From contig JBDWTN010000006.1 of assembly GCA_039984955.1 (NCBI GenBank), forward strand, positions 248,001 to 312,000: a stretch of 64,000 nucleotides of DNA, read 5' to 3'. The notes beneath the pieces were generated by a model. It did not search any database. It was given only the letters and a program-made list of their open reading frames with translations, and was not told the DNA's origin. Below, piece by piece: positions 8,644-16,255 of the stretch. Position 1 is the stretch's first letter, and each line of letters begins with the position of its first letter. Position numbers and translations under genes: made by a program. The DNA comes from Marinobacter alexandrii (GTDB taxonomy: Bacteria; Bacteroidota; Bacteroidia; Cytophagales; Cyclobacteriaceae).

Positions 8644-11004
8644 ATGTTCAAAAACTACCTCAAAACCTCCCTAAGAAGCCTATTAAAAAATCCATTAAGC
8701 TCATTCATTAATTTATTTGGACTAGCCGTAGCAATAGGCGTATGTTTAATCGTCTACTCATTCATGGAATTCGATTATACCATCGATGACTTCCATGAAA
8801 ATAAGAATGAGGTTTATTTAACTACATTTTTTGTAGATCGAGATGGCACAGAGCGCCATTTGGGCTTATCTCCAACACCACTTGGCGCAATGCTTAAAGA
8901 AGACTTCACACATATCAAGAAAGTCTGCCGTGTTGAAGATTTTGGAACCGTCATAAAATATGAGGATAAAGTATTTAACCAAGGAGTTCGATTTGCCGAT
9001 CCTGAGTTCTTGGAAATGTTCACTTTCCCGCTAAAATGGGGACAGGCTAGTTCCCTAGCTGATATGAACAGCATCATTTTCAGTGAGAAAATGTCTATCA
9101 AGTACTTTGGAGACGAAAACCCTTTGGGAAAAAATGTTCTCTTAAAATTTGGAGACATACGAAAAACATTCACCATATCTGGAGTCGCTGAACCTTTTCC
9201 TCTAGCGCATGCTATTGACTTCAATTTTCTGGTAAATTTTGAAAATATTAGTACCACCCACCCTGATTATGATTTGAACAACTGGCGAGGGTTCGTCAAC
9301 GCCACCTTAATACAAGTAGAGCAGCCTTCTGATCTAGCTATCATCGAGAACGGCATGGAAAAATATCGTACGCTTCAGAATAGTGTGCGAGAAGACTGGG
9401 CTATTTCAAAGTTTGAGTTTATCAAGCTTGCTGATTTGCACAATAGGTCTGGAGATATCAGCAGTGATATTTCTTCGGGGGTTGAGGATGAGGCACGATT
9501 GATTCTACCCATCATCGGTTTGTTTATGCTTCTGTTGGCATGCTTCAATTATATCAATATCGCCATTGTCTCTGCATCTAAAAGGTTAAAGGAAATTGGT
9601 GTAAGAAAGGTAATAGGTGCTAACAGACGCTTGGTAATCATTCAATTTATTGCTGAAAATATCTTTATTACACTATTCGCTCTACTCTTTGGACTCCTCC
9701 TTGGTGCCTTTGTTTTTCTCCCTTGGTTTAACAACCTTTTTAACATCAACCTTGGTCTTCGACTCACCGATAGTAATCTCTGGTTATTCCTTGGATCAAT
9801 ACTTCTTTTTACTGGAGTTGCATCAGGGATCTACCCTGCTTTCTATATCGCCAAATTTGAAGTCGTCAGAATTTTCAAGGGATCTGTTCAGTTTGGAAAG
9901 AAAAATCCACTCACTAAGATATTCCTTGGCTTCCAGTTAATTCTGGCGTGCATCACAATCACTTGTGGAGTGATCTTCAGCCAAAACACGACCTACCAAT
10001 CCAATCGAAGCTGGGGATATGATCCATTAAAATCGATGTACGTCAGGGTGCCGGATCAGTCTGCGTATGAAAAAATGAGTGCGGCTATGTCACAAAATCC
10101 TAACGTTCAACAAGTTTTTGGATCACGGAATCATCTTGGAGAAAGTTCACTTACAAGAGTCATTGAAACCCCCGAACGTCAATATGAGGTTACAGAATTA
10201 GCTGTAGATGCTAACTATGTTGAATCAATGGGCCTGGAATTGTTGGAAGGTAGGTTATTCAGGGATCGATTTGAAAGCGATAAAAAGGCTATTGTAGCAA
10301 ATGAACTCATGGTTAAGAGTATGTCGCTTGAAGATCCAGTGGGTCAGTTCTTCAAAATAGATAGTGTCCAGTATGAAATCATCGGCGTGGTGAAAGACTT
10401 CCATATGTACAGCTTCTTCAATGAAATCAGACCTACCATGTTTAGAGTGGCAGAAAAAGAAGACTACCGCTATCTATCTATGAAAGTAATGGCTGGTACA
10501 GAAGAGGAGACGTATGACGCTCTTCAAGAAAAATGGGCTGAGTTATTCCCTGAAACACCTTTCAATGGTGGGCACCAGGAAGATGTATTTGGCAATTATT
10601 TCGAACAAATTGGAAATCATGCAAAATTCATGAAGGCGGTCGCTTTTATCGCCGTAATGTTGGCAGCTCTGGGCTTATATGGATTGGTCACGCTGAATGT
10701 AACAGGTAGAGTGAGAGAGTTTAGCATCAGGAAAGTCCTTGGTGCAGAGTTAAAGAACATTGCGTCTAATATCACGAAACAATATGTACTGTTGTTTGCA
10801 ATTTCTTTAACAATCGGTGGCCCGATCAGCTATTTTTTGATGGGAGCCCTGATGGATGAAGTGTATGAATATCACATACCAATGACCGTATCGGGTGTAA
10901 TGATTGCTGTTATACTTTTGATATTCGTGCTACTTGCCACCGTCTCAACTCAGGTCAGAAAGGTCTCAAAAGCCAATCCTGTAGTCGGCTTGAAGGTGGA
11001 ATAG
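8644..11004 (+). CDS. MacB-like ABC transporter permease (FtsX family)
   Basis: 786 residues. Arrangement: TM1 (~20-42), a large extracytoplasmic MacB core domain, three membrane segments (~285-400) with the FtsX coupling motif ASKRLKEIGVRKVIGA, a fourth segment near 430, a second extracytoplasmic domain, and a C-terminal trio (~670-780) with the repeated motif GRVREFSIRKVLGA. This duplicated 4+4 layout is typical of Bacteroidota ABC permeases that work with a separate ATPase, not seen nearby. The substrate is unknown; relatives export peptides, antibiotics or signals. It is followed by a strong hairpin. A second member with an extra prefix domain is at 25509. Confidence 0.88.
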   Translation: MFKNYLKTSLRSLLKNPLSSFINLFGLAVAIGVCLIVYSFMEFDYTIDDFHENKNEVYLTTFFVDRDGTERHLGLSPTPLGAMLKEDFTHIKKVCRVEDFGTVIKYEDKVFNQGVRFADPEFLEMFTFPLKWGQASSLADMNSIIFSEKMSIKYFGDENPLGKNVLLKFGDIRKTFTISGVAEPFPLAHAIDFNFLVNFENISTTHPDYDLNNWRGFVNATLIQVEQPSDLAIIENGMEKYRTLQNSVREDWAISKFEFIKLADLHNRSGDISSDISSGVEDEARLILPIIGLFMLLLACFNYINIAIVSASKRLKEIGVRKVIGANRRLVIIQFIAENIFITLFALLFGLLLGAFVFLPWFNNLFNINLGLRLTDSNLWLFLGSILLFTGVASGIYPAFYIAKFEVVRIFKGSVQFGKKNPLTKIFLGFQLILACITITCGVIFSQNTTYQSNRSWGYDPLKSMYVRVPDQSAYEKMSAAMSQNPNVQQVFGSRNHLGESSLTRVIETPERQYEVTELAVDANYVESMGLELLEGRLFRDRFESDKKAIVANELMVKSMSLEDPVGQFFKIDSVQYEIIGVVKDFHMYSFFNEIRPTMFRVAEKEDYRYLSMKVMAGTEEETYDALQEKWAELFPETPFNGGHQEDVFGNYFEQIGNHAKFMKAVAFIAVMLAALGLYGLVTLNVTGRVREFSIRKVLGAELKNIASNITKQYVLLFAISLTIGGPISYFLMGALMDEVYEYHIPMTVSGVMIAVILLIFVLLATVSTQVRKVSKANPVVGLKVE

Positions 11005-11029
11005 CTTTTGACATTGATGATTTAATATG

Positions 11030-11058
11030 AACTGAAGCTGCCTCGAGCAGCTTCAGTT
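11030..11058 (+). terminator. Strong hairpin after the MacB-like permease
   Basis: Perfect 12-bp stem AACTGAAGCTGC / GCAGCTTCAGTT with a 5-nt loop, 25 bp after the permease stop codon. Only a short T-poor tail follows, so it may act as a transcript-end stabiliser as much as an intrinsic terminator. Confidence 0.6.
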
Positions 11059-11246
11059 GTTCCAACACAAACAAATGAACCTTCGGTGAGAGGTCTTTAC
11101 AGTACTCATCTTTTAGCAAACCAATATCTGAGTAGCGGAGGCTAAAAGAGATACCTTTACTTTCTCGTATTCCTGTAAGACGTCACACTGTTCGAACGTC
11201 ATCAATACTTGACATCACTAGTTAGGTGTGTTTTAAAAGATTCTCA

Positions 11247-11807
11247 ATGAAGCTCTATATCAAATACATGGTCAGTCTGCGCTGCAAAATGATGGTGAGG
11301 GAAGAATTAAAAAAACTGGGACTTCAATATGTAACGGTGGATCTTGGCGTAGTAGAAATAATGGAAAACATTACATTGTCGCAGCGAGATCAATTGCGAA
11401 AAAATCTGCTTGTATCTGGATTAGAACTGCTTGATGACAAGAAGAGTATTTTAATTGAAAAAATCAAAAATGTAATTACGGAAATGATTCATTATTCAGA
11501 TGAAATTCCAAAAGTGAATTATTCGGATTACATAAGTGAAAAACTAGGGTATGATTATACTTATTTAGCCAATACTTTTTCAGAAGTCAAAGGTATTACG
11601 ATTCAACAGTTCATCATTATCAATAAAATTGAAAAGGTGAAAGAACTGTTGTTGTACGATGAATTAACTCTTTCAGAGATTGCCTTTAAACTTCATTATA
11701 GTAGCGTTGCTCATCTATCTAATCAGTTCAAAAAAATCACCGGACTAACACCAACCTTTTATAAGCAATTGAAGGAAAAACGAAAGGGAAACCTCGAAGA
11801 TCTATAA
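11247..11807 (+). CDS. AraC-family transcriptional regulator
   Basis: 186 residues from ATG 11247. The N-terminal ~65 residues (MKLYIKYMVSLRCKMMVREE, LKKLGLQYVTVDLGVVEI) have the beta-alpha-beta look of the HMA-like domain found in a Bacteroidota AraC subgroup, but only one cysteine remains of a possible metal motif. The C-terminal ~100 residues are a double helix-turn-helix of AraC type (LSEIAFKLHYSSVAHLSNQFKKITG). It is a likely DNA-binding regulator. The direct-repeat boxes in the next 2 kb are possible targets, which is an inference from proximity alone. Confidence 0.85.
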   Translation: MKLYIKYMVSLRCKMMVREELKKLGLQYVTVDLGVVEIMENITLSQRDQLRKNLLVSGLELLDDKKSILIEKIKNVITEMIHYSDEIPKVNYSDYISEKLGYDYTYLANTFSEVKGITIQQFIIINKIEKVKELLLYDELTLSEIAFKLHYSSVAHLSNQFKKITGLTPTFYKQLKEKRKGNLEDL

Positions 11808-11851
11808 ATCTATTAAGGATCAACTCAATAGTGCCTGGATGTTTAGAAACA

Positions 11852-11918
11852 TGAGATATATGTAATACTCTCTTGCGCTTATGTAACACAATTGAAGAGT
11901 GTGATTTCACCTTTGCAA
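11852..11918 (+). promoter_or_regulatory. Two-box stress promoter, copy 1
   Basis: Extended box TGAGATATATGTAAT (11852-11866), second box TGTAAC at 11882-11887, exactly 21 bp after the first TGTAAT, then CTTTGCAA at 11911-11918, 23 nt after the second box. The same order and distances recur at 13116 and 13551. It lies about 100 bp before the small membrane gene at 12022. Confidence 0.6.
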
Positions 11919-12021
11919 CTAAAGAAAATTTTCATGGATAATCAAGATATTGGCAATAATGCTCGTGCTCTGTCATCCTAACTGCTTTGATATTTTCAAC
12001 GTTTTTAACATTTAGGTGGTC

Positions 12022-12186
12022 ATGAGGTGGCTCTTATTCTATATGGGTTTGACCATGCTATGGACAATTGGCTTTCTAGATTATGGCGAGAGAGCTATTA
12101 CTCATATTCTTATCGTTACAGGATCGATTATTATCATGTTAATTGTGATACTCATACGAATTACAATAAGAAATAAATTTTTATAG
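12022..12186 (+). CDS. Small membrane protein, lmo0937 / DUF5670-like
   Basis: 54 residues: MRWLLFYMGLTMLWTIGFLD, then a loop YGERAITH and a second hydrophobic helix ILIVTGSIIIMLIVILIR with a basic tail. The length, the two-helix layout, the WxxGF motif and the H(I/L)LxV start of helix 2 agree with the lmo0937 family of stress-associated membrane peptides. The function is unknown. It is preceded by the two-box promoter at 11852-11918 and sits among other small stress-type genes. Confidence 0.75.
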   Translation: MRWLLFYMGLTMLWTIGFLDYGERAITHILIVTGSIIIMLIVILIRITIRNKFL

Positions 12187-12355
12187 AAAAACGACCTTAA
12201 CCAGATCAAGAAACCTTAGTTAGTGTTCTGGTGCTAGTTAATTATTGGATAGTCTTATCACAAGATTACCTGAATATCTTCGAGCAGTTGTTAGTATTTG
12301 ACTTCCTTGAAAAAAGCCAAATATGTGGGATATATATAAATATTTATCATGGTTA

Positions 12356-12394
12356 TGTAACGTACGATAATCACAACAGCTTCTCTTTTGTAAC
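12356..12394 (+). promoter_or_regulatory. Divergent TGTAAC pair upstream of the CsbD-like gene
   Basis: TGTAAC occurs at 12356-12361 and again at 12389-12394, 33 bp apart (three helical turns), ending 39 bp before the gene at 12434. The sequence of the boxes matches those at 11882, 13125 and 13581, but the spacing differs and no CTTtRCAA follows. It may be a variant operator of the same regulator. Confidence 0.35.
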
Positions 12395-12433
12395 CACCGT
12401 TTCAAACAAAAGCATCATTGACATACCAAAAAA

Positions 12434-12619
12434 ATGGAAATAACCAGAAGTTGGAGAGAACAAAAAGTAATGCTAAAACGAAGGTTCTCGATTTTGAGTG
12501 ATGAGGATTTCGAATTTCAAGAAGGACAGAAGGAACATATGTTGGACAAACTTTCTCTCAAACTTGACAAAACCAGAGCAGAGTTGAATTTACTTTTAGC
12601 CAAGCTACAAACCTATTGA
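12434..12619 (+). CDS. CsbD-like general stress protein
   Basis: 61 residues: MEITRSWREQKVMLKRRFSI, then LSDEDFEFQEGQKEHMLDKL and LDKTRAELNLLL. It has the two-part CsbD pattern (W..QK..LK..F..L.D.D, then EG....ML..L..KL.K...EL), more divergent than the copy at 3958. It is hydrophilic and probably cytoplasmic, of unknown biochemical role. It stands in a run of small stress-type genes under apparently shared promoter boxes. Confidence 0.75.
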   Translation: MEITRSWREQKVMLKRRFSILSDEDFEFQEGQKEHMLDKLSLKLDKTRAELNLLLAKLQTY

Positions 12620-12724
12620 GCTCAGAAAATCGATCTCATCATTAAAATCATTCTATTCTAGAAAGCAATTGGCACTATACCTTAATCAAGTCCATTAGAT
12701 AAGAATAGCAACTTGAATTAACAA

Positions 12725-13075
12725 ATGAAAAATATTGAGGAACTAGAAAAATCCAAAGTGTTTAACGTCAATGAGATCATTGATTACAAACCGAGTTCTA
12801 TCGGAATTAAAATTGTGATGAAGAAAAACACAGGAAGTGTAACCTTCGCCTCACTTGATTCAGGTGAAGCAATGTCTGAAAAAACTTCTCCATTTGATCA
12901 TTTTATCCAAGTGATCAGTGGAAGTGCTGAAATCTTGATAGGGGATCAGAAATATACGATTGAAAGTGGTCAGTGTATTGTCCTACCTGCTTATACCAGA
13001 AACAGCATCAAAGGGATCAGCAAATTCAAAATGATATCAGTAATAATCAAGAGTGGATACGAAGAGGTGATCTAA
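12725..13075 (+). CDS. Cupin-domain protein with degenerate metal site
   Basis: 116 residues forming a single cupin barrel: motif 1 LDSGEAMSEKTSPFDHFIQV..G and motif 2 ESGQCIVLPAYTRNSI. In the paralogue at 30749 the motif 1 and motif 2 positions carry histidines (EHTSPYD, IPHALEA); here they are Lys and Asn (SEKTSPFD, TRNSIKG). The metal site is therefore probably lost, and the protein may bind a ligand without catalysis. It lies 105 bp after the CsbD-like gene. Confidence 0.8.
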   Translation: MKNIEELEKSKVFNVNEIIDYKPSSIGIKIVMKKNTGSVTFASLDSGEAMSEKTSPFDHFIQVISGSAEILIGDQKYTIESGQCIVLPAYTRNSIKGISKFKMISVIIKSGYEEVI

Positions 13076-13115
13076 GATCATGTGACTAAGGCATTCTCGT
13101 CTTAATTTTTAAACA

Positions 13116-13182
13116 TGTGATATGTGTAACAATCTGTCAACTCAATGTAATGCTTCAAATCAGGAAAAACTCATCTTTACAA
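13116..13182 (+). promoter_or_regulatory. Two-box stress promoter, copy 2
   Basis: Extended box TGTGATATGTGTAAC (13116-13130), second box TGTAAT at 13146-13151 (21 bp from the first TGTAAC), then CTTTACAA at 13175-13182, 23 nt after the second box. It faces the hairpin terminator at 13225 and the lysine-rich gene at 13284. Confidence 0.6.
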
Positions 13183-13224
13183 AGAATTCTAACAGGTTCG
13201 TATCTCTTTAGGTTTAGATGATAC

Positions 13225-13258
13225 AGGGCAAGAATACTCAATCTTGCCCTTTTTAATT
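13225..13258 (+). terminator. Intrinsic terminator, possible end of a ~75-nt small RNA
   Basis: Perfect 9-bp stem AGGGCAAGA / TCTTGCCCT (13225-13233 and 13242-13250) followed by a T-rich tail. No open frame of useful size lies between the stress promoter at 13116-13182 and this terminator, so transcription starting near 13185 would give a short RNA. Alternatively it is an attenuator for the gene at 13284. Confidence 0.8.
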
Positions 13259-13283
13259 TTTACATTGTAAAGCAATTAGTAGA

Positions 13284-13403
13284 ATGTCAAAAGAAAGAGA
13301 GGGGAAAAAGAAAACAGGAAAGAAAGCTCCTGAAAAAACCCTAAAAGAAAAAAGAGCTGCAAAAGCCGCTAAACGTAAGGAGAAGGGGGAAAACGATGTT
13401 TGA
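13284..13403 (+). CDS. Lysine-rich 39-residue conserved hypothetical protein
   Basis: MSKEREGKKKTGKKAPEKTL then KEKRAAKAAKRKEKGENDV. It is almost entirely Lys/Glu/Ala, very basic and without hydrophobic core, so it is probably disordered and able to bind nucleic acid. I recall very similar short proteins from other Bacteroidota, which supports it as a real gene, but the function is unknown. It follows a promoter and terminator pair, so its expression may depend on read-through. Confidence 0.65.
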   Translation: MSKEREGKKKTGKKAPEKTLKEKRAAKAAKRKEKGENDV

Positions 13404-13550
13404 TCTTTAACTTAAAAGCTAAAGATCAATCTCTTTATTGGAGTCATCTCTTCAGATCTATTTCGTATTACCATGGGGATTCTCGTAGGTAATACTCGCT
13501 TCTTATTCATGATTTAAGTTATGCCTTTGTAACCCAAGGTCTCACAAACC

Positions 13551-13616
13551 TGTGATTTATGTAATCCTTATCCCTAGATGTGTAACACGAAGCATTAAGA
13601 ACTTCAGAACTTACAA
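13551..13616 (+). promoter_or_regulatory. Two-box stress promoter, copy 3, in a 376-bp gene-free interval
   Basis: Extended box TGTGATTTATGTAAT (13551-13565), second box TGTAAC at 13581-13586 (21 bp from the first), then CTTACAA at 13610-13616, 23 nt after the second box. A further TGTAAC lies upstream at 13528. The interval 13404-13779 also holds an 8-bp stem GTATTACC / GGTAATAC (13465-13472, 13488-13495). Nothing else was recognised in it. Confidence 0.6.
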
Positions 13617-13779
13617 GGTAGATAATAACCATAGTGAAATTTGAGGTACGCTGGATATTAAAAAATCCTCAATATACTGTTGTGTGATTCACTGTAGGCA
13701 TCTCCTTTCTCCTAAGTTGATCAGGTTCTTTGATGCAGTTTCTTTCAAATTTAAAACTACCAGATTTTAATCGAAAATT

Positions 13780-13962
13780 ATGGCCAGGATACTAAAACCA
13801 AACATTTACAAGGAAGGAGATACAGTATCCCCCAGATCAAATCTAGCATTAAGACTGATCATCAGAAGATACGTTGACAGAATTTACTATTGCCGGAATC
13901 CGGAGAATCCTTCAGGAAAAGAGTTTGCTTTTTTCGAAAGAGAGATCACTACTTCTCTCTAA
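13780..13962 (+). CDS. Conserved 60-residue hypothetical protein
   Basis: MARILKPNIYKEGDTVSPRS, then RLIIRRYVDRIYYCRNPENP and KEFAFFERE. The pattern of a basic helix (RLIIRRYVDRIYYC) with flanking beta-like segments resembles short unannotated proteins I recall from other Bacteroidota. No function is known. It is preceded by copy 3 of the two-box promoter, about 160 bp upstream, implying stress-linked expression. Confidence 0.65.
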   Translation: MARILKPNIYKEGDTVSPRSNLALRLIIRRYVDRIYYCRNPENPSGKEFAFFEREITTSL

Positions 13963-14040
13963 TTAAAGAACCACTTCCTTTAAAACCATCTCCTTCAAGA
14001 GTGGCTATATTTTTTTAATCCATAATTTAAAATCTGAGGC

Positions 14041-15129
14041 ATGAAAATGACTGCATTAGTATACAGCGAAGATGAGTTGGGAAAGATCGATGGAAAAGTC
14101 GCGAATGGTCTTGTCAGGCATTCTGAAAAATATGACATTGTTGGTGTCATTGATAGCTCAAAAAAAGGACTTGATGCCGGTGAATATCTAGATGGCATAA
14201 AGAACAACATTCAGGTTTTTGGCAATATCGATGAAGCAGTAGAATCTTTGAGTGAGATTCCAGAATACTTCATTTATGGCATTGCGCCACTAGAATCTTT
14301 TTTGAACGAAAGACAAAGGGGAGCAATCATCCGCGCAATGAAAATGGGTATGAACATTGTCAACGGGTTGCCTGAGTTCTTCTCGGAAGACAAAGAGTTT
14401 GTTCAAACAGCTAATAAATATGGTGTTAGTATAAGCGATATACGGAAACCACCGGCCAGAAAAGACCTGCATATTTTCACAGGACATATCAATGACATTA
14501 AAACTCCAGTAATTACCGTTTTTGGAACCGATTGTGCCGTAGGAAAAAGAACAACTGCAGTAAAGTTGGTGGAGGCACTTAAACAAGAAGGAAGAAACGC
14601 AGTATTCATTTCCACAGGTCAAACAGGCCTTCTACAAGGTTCAAAATATGGTATCGCAATTGACGTATTAAGTTCAGGTTTTTCAACCGGTGAAGTGGAA
14701 AATGCCATTTTACAAGCTGTAGAAAAGGAAGATCCAGATATTATCGTTGTAGAAGGACAGGGTGCGTTGAGCCATCCTGCATTTACTTCTTCATCTGCTA
14801 TCATTCGTGGAGCTATGCCCGATGCGTTCATTCTTCAACACCCACCTAAAAGAATCAATCATTGTGATTATCCACAAATACCTATGCCCTCGATTGAAAG
14901 TGAGATTAAATTGATCGAATCCTTTTCAAAATCGCGGGTCATTGCTATCACCCTTAATCATGAAGATATGACTGATGAAGAAGTGGACAATACGGTTTTA
15001 GAATATCAGAATAAATACATGCTTCCTACCTCAGATGTACTGAAGCATGGATGCGACAAGTTAGTAAAAGAGTTATTCAAAGTGTTTCCTGCACTTGCAC
15101 AGCAAAAGAGGCAACATGCCGACTCCTGA
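14041..15129 (+). CDS. DUF1611 protein, DgcN-like N-acyltransferase family
   Basis: 362 residues. The N-terminal Rossmann-like half (residues 1-140) is followed by a P-loop NTPase-like domain with GTDCAVGKRTT (~161-171), the switch-like VVEGQGALSHPAF and LQHPPKR. Family knowledge: DUF1611 includes DgcN, which acetylates D-glutamate before epimerisation in marine bacteria; other members are uncharacterised. It overlaps the racemase-like gene by 14 bp, and that gene overlaps a VanX-like dipeptidase, so the three are one translational unit. The inferred theme is D-amino-acid or cell-wall peptide metabolism; the substrate is unproven. Confidence 0.85.
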   Translation: MKMTALVYSEDELGKIDGKVANGLVRHSEKYDIVGVIDSSKKGLDAGEYLDGIKNNIQVFGNIDEAVESLSEIPEYFIYGIAPLESFLNERQRGAIIRAMKMGMNIVNGLPEFFSEDKEFVQTANKYGVSISDIRKPPARKDLHIFTGHINDIKTPVITVFGTDCAVGKRTTAVKLVEALKQEGRNAVFISTGQTGLLQGSKYGIAIDVLSSGFSTGEVENAILQAVEKEDPDIIVVEGQGALSHPAFTSSSAIIRGAMPDAFILQHPPKRINHCDYPQIPMPSIESEIKLIESFSKSRVIAITLNHEDMTDEEVDNTVLEYQNKYMLPTSDVLKHGCDKLVKELFKVFPALAQQKRQHADS

Positions 15130-16255
15130 AATAAGCATCGATCTCGAAAAGATCGCCCATAATGTCCGCACTCTTAAAAAAGGCTATGGTACTAAAGGAA
15201 TCCATATCATGGGTGTCACTAAAGTTATTTGTGGAGATCCACATTTAGCTAACATACTGATAACGAATGGGCTGAATCATCTCGCAGATTCCAGGATCAC
15301 CAATATCAAGAGAATGCAACGTGAAAATGTAGAAGCTAAATTTCTTCTGCTCAGAACACTATTAAGTGAAGTAGAGTCTGTGGTGAAATATGCAGACATA
15401 AGCTTAAACACAGAAATTTCGATCATTCAAGCACTTTCAAAGGCTGCAGAAAAAAATAACACTATTCATAAAATCATCTTAATGATTGAATTGGGTGATT
15501 TGCGAGAAGGGATAATGCCTATTGATCTCAACCGTACAGTTCGTAGTATTCTTAAGCTTCAAGGAATTCAATTGGCAGGGATTGGGACCAATTTAGCCTG
15601 TTTTGGTGGCATAAAGCCTAACGAACGAAAAATGAAACAGCTGTCTTCGATGGCAAATGATCTCGAAAAAAGATTCAAGATTTCACTGCCTATCGTTTCC
15701 GGAGGTAACTCTGCTAATTACAACTGGTTTGAGTCCACAGGTGACTTAGGAAGAATCAATAATCTACGTTTGGGGGAGTCTATATTTCTTGGGTGTGAAC
15801 CATTGGAAAAAGAGCCAATACCTGACCTATTTACTGATGCATTTATCTTGTATGCTGAGGTAATGGAGTCTGGAATCAAACCTTCTGTACCATATGGTGA
15901 AATAGGACTGGATGCTTTTGGGAATGAGCCCGCATTTAAGGACTATGGTCAAATACAGAGAGTCATTTTAGGGATCGGGAAACAGGATGTGAGAATCGAA
16001 GGCTTAATTCCTCCTTTTGAGATGACCATACTCGGAGCAAGTAGCGATCACTTGGTACTTAAAACAAACAAAACAAATCTTAAAGTAGGTGACACAGTAG
16101 CATTTGGTCTAAATTATGGCTCGCTGCTGTCCGCTATGAATTCCAATACTGTATCCAAAAAATATGTCCAAACAAATATCCACCGAAGAATATTGCCAAA
16201 TGGTAGAAGCGAAAGACCTTCAACACAAGGAGCTTTTCCCCACGGTGCAGATTAG
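15116..16255 (+). CDS. Ornithine/alanine racemase-family PLP enzyme
   Basis: 379 residues, fold-type III PLP barrel. The start is taken at ATG 15116 (MPTPEISIDLEKIAHNVRTL). The PLP-lysine is expected in MGVTKVICGDP; other family blocks are LADSRITNIKRM, LMIELGDLREGI, GTNLACFGG, VSGGNSANY and LRLGESIFLG. The order is that of Clostridium Orr (ornithine racemase) rather than of Alr, and the C-terminal beta domain is short. It probably interconverts an L and D amino acid. The physical coupling to DUF1611 and a D,D-dipeptidase suggests use of D-amino acids released from wall peptides. Confidence 0.85.
   Translation: MPTPEISIDLEKIAHNVRTLKKGYGTKGIHIMGVTKVICGDPHLANILITNGLNHLADSRITNIKRMQRENVEAKFLLLRTLLSEVESVVKYADISLNTEISIIQALSKAAEKNNTIHKIILMIELGDLREGIMPIDLNRTVRSILKLQGIQLAGIGTNLACFGGIKPNERKMKQLSSMANDLEKRFKISLPIVSGGNSANYNWFESTGDLGRINNLRLGESIFLGCEPLEKEPIPDLFTDAFILYAEVMESGIKPSVPYGEIGLDAFGNEPAFKDYGQIQRVILGIGKQDVRIEGLIPPFEMTILGASSDHLVLKTNKTNLKVGDTVAFGLNYGSLLSAMNSNTVSKKYVQTNIHRRILPNGRSERPSTQGAFPHGAD

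Noticed and set aside
12231-12443. Rightward 70-codon frame before the CsbD-like gene
   Set aside because: It runs through the TGTAAC boxes and overlaps the next gene start; composition is tyrosine/asparagine rich without pattern.
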